A stretch of DNA of 33,622 nt, taken from assembly GCA_043801445.1 (NCBI GenBank), contig JAZDMB010000040.1, forward strand, positions 1 through 33,622, read 5' to 3'. This document shows positions 23,317 to 31,600 of the stretch, in pieces. The translations under genes were made by a program, and so were the position numbers. This DNA comes from JAZDFP01 sp043801445 (GTDB lineage Bacteria > Planctomycetota > MHYJ01 > JACQXL01). The notes beneath the pieces were generated by a model, which ran no database searches, was not told the origin of the DNA, and worked only from the letters and a program-made list of their open reading frames with translations. Position 1 is the first letter of the stretch. Every line of letters begins with the position of its first letter.

Positions 23317-24018
23317 ATGAAAAATATAAGCATAATAATAAGTACATTATTTATTATAACCGCCTTAATCGGCTGTGTATCTAATAACACAAAAGGCGTT
23401 ATTCCCTTAAAAGGTCAGGGTGTAAAAGAGATTCGCCCCAACGTAACCGGAACATATGACGACCTGAAATGGCAGCGTTGTATTGAGTTGCACGGGCATG
23501 AATGTGCGGGTGTGGCGATTGGCTTCAGGGTCGCTGAAGCTGTGGTCGAGAAATTACACCTTACTTTTTCAAAAGATGAGAGACTTGTATGCGTTACGGA
23601 AAACGATGGCTGACCTAACGACGCGATTCAAGCGCTGCTAGGTTGCAGTTTCGGCAAGGGGACCCTGATATATCGGAACACCGGCAAAATGGTATTCAAT
23701 TTCTTTAACCTCAAGACCGGCGAAAAGCTGCGGCTCTATTATAAGTCTCCTGAATGGGGAAAGACACTCGGCGAACAGACTAAGGAAGAGGCGCGAATGA
23801 ATGAGGAATATGTCCTGAAGGCGCCGCTTGATGATTTGTTTGACTTCAAACAACCGACTATTCCGGTACCGGACGTAGCTCGCAAGTTCGCCGGAAAAGT
23901 CAAAAGCATTGCCTGCGAAATATGCGGTGAAATAACACCGGAACACAGCATCCGGTTCCAGGACAAAGGGAAAAAGGTATGTCCTGACTGCTTCAAGGAA
24001 TATACCAGAGGGTGGTAG
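23317..24018 (+). CDS. FmdE-family lipoprotein selenoprotein with one in-frame UGA (Sec99)
   Basis: ATG 23317 follows GAAGGAAAGGA at good spacing. The frame runs 233 codons to TAG with a single TGA at 23611-23613. The lipoprotein signal MKNISIIISTLFIITALIGC places the lipid Cys at 20. The core reads GTYDDLKWQRCIELHGHEC-AGVAIGFR (Cys63, where the paralogue at 21066 has UGA), then VCVTENDG-U-PNDAIQALLGCSFGKG. The C-terminal zinc finger uses Cys 200, 203, 222 and 225. It is very similar to the 21066 protein throughout, so the two arose by duplication. In PF02663 the UGA position is a conserved Cys. Ordinary gene finding would split it into 23317-23613 and 23689-24018. The protein is probably membrane-attached on the periplasmic side. 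Its biochemical role is unknown. Confidence 0.85.
23522..23540 (+). promoter_or_regulatory. SECIS-like hairpin retained downstream of a Cys codon
   Basis: GCTTCAG-GGTCG-CTGAAGC is identical to the hairpin at 21238-21256, but here the upstream codon is TGT (Cys63), not TGA. It may be a fossil or preadapted SECIS, or may simply reflect recent duplication and protein conservation. Confidence 0.55.
23634..23649 (+). promoter_or_regulatory. SECIS-like hairpin for UGA at 23611
   Basis: GCTGC-TAGGTT-GCAGT forms a 5-bp stem (outer pair G-U) with a UAGGUU loop starting 26 nt after the UGA. The GGU in the loop fits the bacterial pattern. Confidence 0.6.
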
Positions 24019-24475
24019 TATTAGGAAAGTATAAACACGAATAGCACGAACCTGCCCGAATGACCATTCGGTCGGGCGGGTAAAGCGAATCACATGAATT
24101 ATCCCGAGTGCAGAAGCCCGAGAAGGAAAGCATCGGGATCCCTAAGAGAAGCCACAGTAGGTTATTCCTTTCGAGATACCGAAATTATTCGTGTCATTCG
24201 TGTCCCATTCGTCTTATTCGTGTTTAATCTTTACTCTCCTTTATTCCTTCTTTATTCGTGCCATTCGCTCTATTCGTGCTATTCGTGTTCTCTTTTAGTT
24301 CCATTCGTGTTTAATCTTTCCTGCCCTCATGGACTCCTTATAAATAAACCCGTATTTCTTTGTGTTCTTTGTGCCCTTTGTGGTTCAATTATTTCGGCCC
24401 CGTGTTCTCTGTGGTTCAATTATTTCTGTGTTAATCTGTGGCTAATTTCATTCCGCTAATATATTATTATTAATT
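24019..24475. repeat. Repeat-filled gap before the TonB-like HEAT gene
   Basis: ATAAACACGAATAGCACGAA at 24032 faces ATTCGTGTCATTCGTGTCCC near 24186 as inverted arms, with a CCTGCCCGAATGACC/ATTCGGTCGGGCGGG palindrome (24051-24080) between them. Many TTCGTGCCATTCG units and TGTGTTCTTTGTG half-repeats follow to 24450. No gene is seen. The sequence just before the next ATG (TATTAATTATG) matches that before tonB. Confidence 0.7.
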
Positions 24476-26884
24476 ATGAAAAAGCTGATTCCTTTTTCAG
24501 ACGCTCAACTGAAGAAAATATCAACTCTAAAGAAACCTGCCCGACTGGCACGGTCAGGCGGGAAAGAAACCATATCCCATAAAACAACAAAAGGAAATAG
24601 TTTTGTTTTATATATTACTCTATCAATAATCCTGCATATTATTCTTTTTGACTTTCTTTCTTTTATATCAAGCTCCGGCCGTTCCTTCCGGTTATCCGAA
24701 TTCGTCACCGTTTTTATCAAACCGGGAACGGCAACTGTGGATAAATGGGGTCGGATTAATGATGCCTCCGTTTCGTTAACCCCTGAAATATTGCCTGAGA
24801 TATCATTTATCAGCCCGGAAAATATGGAAATGGAATCAATAAAACGAAATATAGAATTATTGTCGTCTTCAGAGATAGCGGTGCGCAAGGCGGCAATCGA
24901 ATCGCTTTGGAATTTATCCCTTACGGGATCCCGTGGTCCAGAGGGAAAAGCCGAAGAGGCAATTTCGGAACTCCTCAAACTCTCATCAGATTCTGATGCC
25001 GGGATACGTAAAACAATAATTAAAGCCATTTGGGGCTTAAAAGCCAAAGAGGCGATGCCGAATCTTCTCAAACTCCTGTCAGACTCGGATACTGAGGTTC
25101 GTAAAACAGCGCTTGAAGCATTTTGGAGCCTGGAAGTCAAGGAGGCAATACCGGATATAATCAAACTCATGTCAGACTCGGATGCCGGCATACGCGCGGC
25201 ATCAATTTACGCCCTTGTGAAATTGCAAGCCAGGGAATCAATAATGCAGATACCCAAACTCCTGTTGGATTCTGATGTAAATGTGCGTAAGACGGCAATC
25301 GAGACCATCTGGCATTTAAGACTCAAGGAAGCAATACCGGAGATGATGAAACTCCTGTCAGATTCGGATGCGGGAATACGCGCCACCGCAGTTGACTCCC
25401 TTGGTGACTTGCAAGCCAAGGAGGCGATACCTGAAATGCTTAAACTCCTGTCAGATTCGGATGCCGGGGTGCGCCGGGCCGCAGTCAGCGCCTTCGGTAA
25501 CTTGCAGGCCGGAGAAGCAATACCGGAACTACTCAAACTCCTGTCAGACCCGGATGTAACGGTGCGTGTGCCCGTAGTTTCTGCGCTTGGTGAATTACAA
25601 GCCTCAGAAACAATACCCGAGACCCGTCTGAACGTAGTCGGGCAGGTGATTAAACTTCTGTCTGACCCGGATGCAAGGATACGCGTCACAGCGCTTTATG
25701 CCCTTGGTGATTTGCGAGTCAAAGCGGCAATACCGCAGATACTCAAACTCCTGTTAGATTCGGATGCATTGGTGCGAGCCGCAGCAGTTTATACCCTTAA
25801 GGACTTAGACGCTAAAGAGGCAATACCGGAGCTCCTCAAACTCCTGTCAGATTCTGATGCCGGCGTGCGTGTGGCATCAATCTGCGCCCTGGTGAAATTA
25901 AAAGCCAAAGAATCAACACCGCAATTACTTAAACTCCTGTCAGACCCGGATACAGGGGTACGCAAGACAGCAGTTGAAGCGCTTGGTGACTTATCCCTTA
26001 CGGGATCCCGTGGTCCAGAGGGAGAAGCCAAAGAGGCAATACCGCAACTAATCAAACTATTGTCAGACCCGGATGCCGAAATCCGCAAGTCAGCGCTCCA
26101 TACACTTAAGAGCTTATCCCTTACGGAATCCCGTGGTCTGGATGGACAATCTGAAGAGGTGATACAGGAAGCCCGCCTGAACGTAGTCGGGCAGGTTCTC
26201 AAACTCCTGTCGGATTCGGATGCATCTGTCCGTGCTGCAGCAGTTTATGCCCTTAAGGATTTGCAGGGAAAAGATGTAATACCGGAGGCCCGCCTGAACG
26301 TAGTCAGGCAGGTTCTTAACCTCTTATCAGACCCGGATGCAATGATTCGGAAGGCGGCAGTTGAATCACTTGGTGATTTGTCCCTTAAGGGATCCCGTGG
26401 TCCGGAGGGACAAGCCGAAGATGTGATACCGCAAATGCTTAACCTTCTGTCAGACCCGGATGCCACAGTCCGTATGGCATCGGTTTATGCACTGGTGAAA
26501 TTAAAAGCCGAAGAAGCGATACCGGAGATACTCAAATGTCTATCGGATTCGGATGCGGAAGTTCGTGTCGCATCAGTTTATGCCTTTAAGAGTTTACCCC
26601 TTACGGGATCCCGTGGTCCGGAGGGACAATCCAATGAAGCAATCTCGCAGACCCGCCTGAACGAGGTAGTCGGGCAGGTAATTGAACTCCTGACGGATTC
26701 GGATGCAAGAGTGCGAATGGCATCGGTTTATACACTTGGGGTCTTATCGGGTGCCATAGGCAGATCCGCCTCCGGCGGACAAGCCAAAGAGATAATACCC
26801 GAGATAAAGAAATCATTATCGGATTTAGACGGATACGTGCGTGCAGCAGCGGCCAAAATCATCAGCGAATTAGAAACCCAATAA
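24476..26884 (+). CDS. HEAT-repeat protein with TonB-like membrane anchor
   Basis: The 802-residue product begins MKKLIPFSDAQLKKISTL and has one membrane helix at about 44-66 (SFVLYITLSIILHIILFDFLSFISS). Residues 1-110 align by eye with the TonB protein at 17586, including TPEILPEISFI against TPEILPDVICI. The periplasmic part (from ~118) is about twenty HEAT repeats with consensus KLLSDSDAGVRxAAVxALGDLQAKEAIPELL. It has no TonB C-terminal domain. Several repeats contain extra 9-10-residue units, SLTGSRGPEG or ARLNVVGQV, made by palindromic DNA elements in two fixed places. HEAT arrays usually bind partners. The shared anchor suggests interaction with the same inner-membrane complex as TonB (inference). 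Confidence 0.85.
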   Translation: MKKLIPFSDAQLKKISTLKKPARLARSGGKETISHKTTKGNSFVLYITLSIILHIILFDFLSFISSSGRSFRLSEFVTVFIKPGTATVDKWGRINDASVSLTPEILPEISFISPENMEMESIKRNIELLSSSEIAVRKAAIESLWNLSLTGSRGPEGKAEEAISELLKLSSDSDAGIRKTIIKAIWGLKAKEAMPNLLKLLSDSDTEVRKTALEAFWSLEVKEAIPDIIKLMSDSDAGIRAASIYALVKLQARESIMQIPKLLLDSDVNVRKTAIETIWHLRLKEAIPEMMKLLSDSDAGIRATAVDSLGDLQAKEAIPEMLKLLSDSDAGVRRAAVSAFGNLQAGEAIPELLKLLSDPDVTVRVPVVSALGELQASETIPETRLNVVGQVIKLLSDPDARIRVTALYALGDLRVKAAIPQILKLLLDSDALVRAAAVYTLKDLDAKEAIPELLKLLSDSDAGVRVASICALVKLKAKESTPQLLKLLSDPDTGVRKTAVEALGDLSLTGSRGPEGEAKEAIPQLIKLLSDPDAEIRKSALHTLKSLSLTESRGLDGQSEEVIQEARLNVVGQVLKLLSDSDASVRAAAVYALKDLQGKDVIPEARLNVVRQVLNLLSDPDAMIRKAAVESLGDLSLKGSRGPEGQAEDVIPQMLNLLSDPDATVRMASVYALVKLKAEEAIPEILKCLSDSDAEVRVASVYAFKSLPLTGSRGPEGQSNEAISQTRLNEVVGQVIELLTDSDARVRMASVYTLGVLSGAIGRSASGGQAKEIIPEIKKSLSDLDGYVRAAAAKIISELETQ
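24917..24946 (+). repeat. First in-frame TCCCTTACGGGATCCCG element in the HEAT gene
   Basis: The 30-bp unit encodes SLTGSRGPEG. Further copies are at 25994-26023, 26117-26146, 26381-26410 and 26597-26626, always after the L-x-x-L of a HEAT helix. TCCCTTACGGGA itself is a palindromic core. Confidence 0.8.
25621..25647 (+). repeat. First in-frame CCCGCCTGAACGTAGTCGGG element in the HEAT gene
   Basis: The ~27-bp unit encodes TRLNVVGQV or ARLNVVGQV. Further copies are at 26171-26196, 26288-26313 and 26650-26679, each between I-P-E and the L-K-L-L helix. Arms CCCGCCTGA/TCGGGCAGG pair with one mismatch. Confidence 0.8.
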
Positions 26885-28310
26885 CAGCCACAGAGACACT
26901 CATTCATTGTTCAATGTTCACTGTTCAATGAACAATTAGCACTTAGTGCCTTGGTGGCTGACTTTCAGAGCTGCCTACATTAATATATATAATATAGTAT
27001 CATAGGGAATTATAAAAGGAACCGCTGATTATGCGGATTAAGCGGATAAAGGATTCTTACCTTACATACTTCATACTATTAATTCGGGTTATACCTAACG
27101 GTATTTTGTATTCATTCGTGTTATTCGCTCTATTCGTGCCATTCGTGTTTAATCTTTCCTGTTCTCCTGCCTGCCCGCCTCTGGAGGGGTCTCCTTATAA
27201 ATATAAACCCGTATTTCTCTGTGAACTCTGTGTCTCTGTGGCTAATCTTTCCTGAATTCTTTACCTACTTCATACTGTATACTTCATACTTCATACTATT
27301 AATTCGGGTTATACCTAACGGTATTTTGTATTCATTCGTGTTATTCGCTCTATTCGTGCCACCCGCCCGACCGAATAGTCATTCGGGCAGGTTCGTGTTT
27401 AATCTTTCCTATCCTTTTGGACTCCTTATAAAATATTATTAATTATCTGTGTTTATCAGTGTTTATCTGCCTGCCTACTTGGTGGTTAATCTTTGTGTTC
27501 TTTGTGGTTTCTTCCTATTTATATTCTACCTTATATACTACATACTTCATACTGTATACTTCATACTAGTTAATCTGCCTGCCTACTTGGTGGTTGCATT
27601 AACGTTTCCGTGTGTATCTGTGGTTAACTTTTCCCGTCCTCCTGGTTTCCTTATAAATATTATTAATTCTCTGTGTTAATCTGCGGTTATACCTATTCGT
27701 GCCATTCGCTTTATTCGTGCGATTCGTGTTCTCTTTTAGTGTCTTGGTGCCTTAGTGGCTAGGAATTACCCGTAAAAAAATATTTTCATAAAAATATAAT
27801 AAAACTATTGACAAATTATAATCTCATGTTATAATCTCTGATAATACTTTAACAAAGGAGGCTATTTCGCAGCCGGCTACATTAATAATTCGGAATGCGT
27901 CATATCAAATTAAATAATAGGACGCAGATAAACGCAGAGCCCTATCTGCCCGACGGGTCAGGCGGGCGGTCTACACAGATTAATATTTATAAGGAATCCA
28001 TGAGGACAGGAATTATAATCTTGGTTTCCTGGTCTCCTTATAGAAATTATCAGTGTTAATCTGCGAAAATCTGTGTCCTATTTGACGGATACGGGATTAT
28101 ATATAATGTAGTAGCATAGGAAATTATATTAATTTGCCACTCCCGAATGGAGAAACCCAAGGAGAATTACTTCGGGATCCCGAAGTAACTTCTTTGGATA
28201 GCCCATCGGGACAAGACACTCATTCATTGTTCAATGTTCACTGCTCAATGAACAATTAGCACTTTGTGCCTTCGTGCCTTAGTGGCGAGTATTTCCCATA
28301 AAAAAAATAT
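26885..28310. repeat. Gene-free block of dispersed repeats (about 1.4 kb)
   Basis: The block holds at least six repeat families. A 46-nt unit (CACTCATTCATTGTTCAATG...) is at 26897 and 28217. A ~75-nt unit (ATTAATTCGGGTTATACCTA...) is at 27078 and 27298. TACTTCATACTGTATACTTC runs, TTCGTGTTATTCGCTC units, CTGCCTGCCTACTTGGTGG and CTCCTTATAAA arms also occur. GCCCGAC palindromes are at 27360-27392 and 27948-27967. Short ORFs here cross repeat boundaries and have no ribosome sites, so I annotate no gene. Confidence 0.8.
27808..27835 (+). promoter_or_regulatory. Orphan consensus promoter TTGACA-N16-TATAAT
   Basis: TTGACA (27808-27813) and TATAAT (27830-27835) are perfect hexamers 16 bp apart. AAAGGAGG follows at about 27855, but no ORF of note starts there. 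The region resembles that at 28280-28362, so it may be a duplicate left by rearrangement, or drive a noncoding transcript. Confidence 0.65.
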
Positions 28311-28334
28311 TTTATAAAAAATATTATTATTTTG

Positions 28335-28362
28335 TTGACAAATGTCGATATTATGATAATAT
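28335..28362 (+). promoter_or_regulatory. Promoter TTGACA-N16-TAATAT for the large Ig-like lipoprotein gene
   Basis: TTGACA (28335-28340), 16 bp, TAATAT (28357-28362). Transcription would start near 28369, giving a ~300-nt leader. The A+T-rich flank (CCATAAAAAAAATATTTTAT) matches that of the orphan promoter at 27808. Confidence 0.7.
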
Positions 28363-28394
28363 GCGTTTTAGTATATTCTTTTCCTTGCTCATTT

Positions 28395-28600
28395 AAACGA
28401 AGGGAGGTGAGAAAAAGAGAAGTACGAGGTCTCGGCTCATACTATTTATAAGGGAAAGAACGAGACGAAGTCTTGATGGGGACAAAGATTTCTTCTGTCA
28501 CGAGGCGACAGAAACAATCCGAAAGTCTGCAGTCTGAAACAGACTAATTTAGATTTTACGGATTTAGTCCCATGTTTTATAATTAAAAATTAAAGGAAAC
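28395..28600 (+). ncRNA. Structured 5' leader of the large lipoprotein mRNA
   Basis: The leader holds several stems: GTCTCG (28430) with CGAGAC near 28461; TCTGTC-ACGAGGC-GACAGA around 28496-28514; and AGTCTG-AAA-CAGACT around 28533-28547. AAGGGAGGTGAG at 28400 looks like a ribosome site without a start codon. No known riboswitch class is recognised. It could regulate or stabilise the mRNA. Confidence 0.4.
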
Positions 28601-28671
28601 TAAACTTACAAAGATTCTATCAGTTGTTTAACTGTTTCAATTGATAGAAAACATAAGAGGAGGATTTTTTT

Positions 28672-31600
28672 ATGGGAAAACGGAAAGTTATTATTACCAC
28701 ATTGATGGTTGCTCTGTGCTTTTTAGCAGGGCTGACCATGATAGCATGTGGCGGCGGCGGCGGCGGTTCATCTGGCTCTTCAGCTACAGATGTTACACCA
28801 CCTACAGTAAGTTCTACAGTCCCTGTTAATAATGCTACGAACGTAGGGATTACCTCGAACTTAGCTGTCACCTTCAGCGAAGCGATGCTTGCTTCAACTA
28901 TTACCAACACAACTTTTACCGTAACGGGAACAGGTGCGGCTGTTGCAGGTGTTATCACCTATACAGGCGTGACTGCAACCTTTGACCCGACAGCCAGTTT
29001 TGCATACAGCACTGTCTATACCGCCACGATTACGACCGGCGCTAAAGACGCTGCAAGTAATGCTATGACTGCAACGTATGTATGGGCTTTTACCACAGGC
29101 GCAGCTCCGGATACCACACCACCGACAGTGGCTTCCGTAACTCCTCTCAGTGGCAGCGCAACAGCGGCTATCAACACAAGTATCCAAATTACTTTCAGTG
29201 AAGCTATGCTTGTTTCAAGTATCAGCTCCACAACAATTACATTGGCAAATACCGGAGCGGTTACAGCTACTGTGTCTTATGCCGGCGTGACTGCGACCTT
29301 GACGCCAATATCCAATATGGCATACAGCACTTTATATACTGTGACTGTTGTCGGCGGAACGAATGGTGTTAAGGATTTGGCAAGCAATGCTATGACACCG
29401 ACGTACACCTATACCTTCACTACAGCCGCGGCTCCGACACCGGCAGATTCTATAGCGCCATTAGTGAATTTCACGTATCCTCTTACCGGTACTACTACTC
29501 TGGCACTTAACTCGGCTATCATTGCTACATTCAGTGAAGCGATAAGCGCCGGAACAATCAACACCGCGACATTTACATTAGCAAGGCAGTCAACCGGAGC
29601 TTCTGTTCCGGCTAATGTAACCTATAATGGCGTGCAAGCGATATTGAGGCCGACTAACAATCTGTTAGCCAGCACCGTATATACCGCTTCGTTAACCAGC
29701 GGTATTAAGGACCTTGCAGGCAATGCTAAGGTTCCGTACGTCTGGACATTTACTACAGGTACGGCATCAAACGTCGCCGCGCCAACAGTAGCAGTTACGA
29801 CTCCTACTACAAATGCGCCGATTAACACCAGATTCTATGCCACATTCAGTACACCGGTGGATGCCGCAACCGTCACCGTTAATACATTTACCGTAAAGGT
29901 AAGTAGCACGGCTGTTGCAGGCACTGTGGTATATAATGGCGGGCTATCCGCGGTATTTATACCGACAAGCGCTTTGGCAGTTACTGCTACAGGTGTTGTC
30001 ACGATTTCCGGCACGACTACCGGTCTTCTCGGGACCGGAGTTAAAGACATTTGTGGCAATCTACTTGGAGCTGATATAACTCCTGCCTTTAACACAACAG
30101 CGCTTTCAGACACTACCCTACCCCTAACGACTACCGGCGCTACTACTGTTACAGCTGTGGTTATTGGCAATGCCATAGATGTCGTATTCAATAAAGCGAT
30201 GCTGCCTTCAACGCTCAATACCCTGACCTTTACATTAACCAAGGCTGGGGTCCCGGTTACAGGCACTGTGACTGTGGGCGCTTCTACGACTGCATCCTTT
30301 AAACCGGTTATGCCTTTGACAACCTCTACCGTATATGTTGCCACGATTAACGGCGCTACTGACTTGCAAGGCAATGCTCTGTCACCGACGCCGAGTAGTT
30401 GGACACTTACCACCCAGGACCTCATCGCGCCGACAGTGGTTTCTACACTTCCTGTTAATGGCGCCACTAACTGGGCGACTAATGGGATTATTACTGTTAA
30501 TTTCAGTGAAGCGGTAAATGCTGCGACACTCGCAGCCGGAAACTTTACCCTAAAGCAAAACAACGCGAATGTTATAGGCACCCAAACTTTAGCCTACACT
30601 GCTGGAACCACGCAAGCGACCTTGCAACCAGGAACTGCTTTGACAGCAGGTCTTGAATATGTTGCCACGTTGAGCGGGGTTACTGACGTAGCAGGCAATG
30701 CAATGAGTGTAAGCAATTCACCGGTGACAACCGCCAATCCGCAGATAACTTACGTCTGGAGATTTACTGTAGCAACGGCCAATGCAGCTCCGGTGGCTTA
30801 TGTAAGTCCTATTGCCGGTGCCACAGCTGGGGTTAACACCAAAGTTGTTGCCTTCTTCAGTGAACCGATGCTTGCTTCAACAATCACCAGTGCATCTTTT
30901 TACGTAGATACAGCGGCAAGCGGCGCTGTGACCGTTGACACCAATGGCTTGTGGGCAATGTTTACACCGACTTACAATCTGGCAGCCGGTTCACATACTG
31001 CCACGATTACGACCACGGTTTCTAATGCGAATAGCGTTGCGCTGGCCGCGAATTACGTATGGACATTTAGCGTAGCCGGTTCAGACGACGTTGCTCCATT
31101 AGTGAGTTACGTAGCTCCTCTTACTGCTACCACTACTGCTGGTATTAACACCTCTGTTATTGCAATGTTCAGTGAAATGATGAATCCTACAACGATTAAC
31201 ACCTCAACATTTACATTAATAGGTGGTACATATGCATTGAGTTCGACTGTTACAGGCGCCGTGACCTATTTCGGCACGACTGCAAGATTTACACCAACTG
31301 CAGCTCTGACAGCTAGCACCGCATATACTGCCACGATTACGACCGGAGTTGCTGACGTAGCAGGTAGTGGCAATCCAATGGCTGCTAATTACTCTTGGAC
31401 ATTTACTACAGCAGCGGCAGAGGACTTCGGCGCACCAGCTTTACATACGACTGCTACCTACCTTCCTGGTACTGCTGTGGCTAACTCGAGATTACCTTTC
31501 TTCTTTGCTGTCGGTGACGAGTTGATACCTTCATCGGTCAACGCCGCTTCAGTTACCTTAATTAAAGCAGGAACAACAGCTATTGCAGGTACGGTAACAA

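Noticed and set aside
27031..27679. Three small forward ORFs of about 75 codons
   Set aside because: They consist of dispersed repeat units (TTCGTG, CATACTTC, CTGCCTGCC), have no ribosome sites and share residues only because the repeats are duplicated.
29835..30581. 248-residue reverse ORF inside the Ig-like gene
   Set aside because: It is an antisense shadow of a repetitive Thr/Ala-rich coding sequence, with no ribosome site or recognisable domain.
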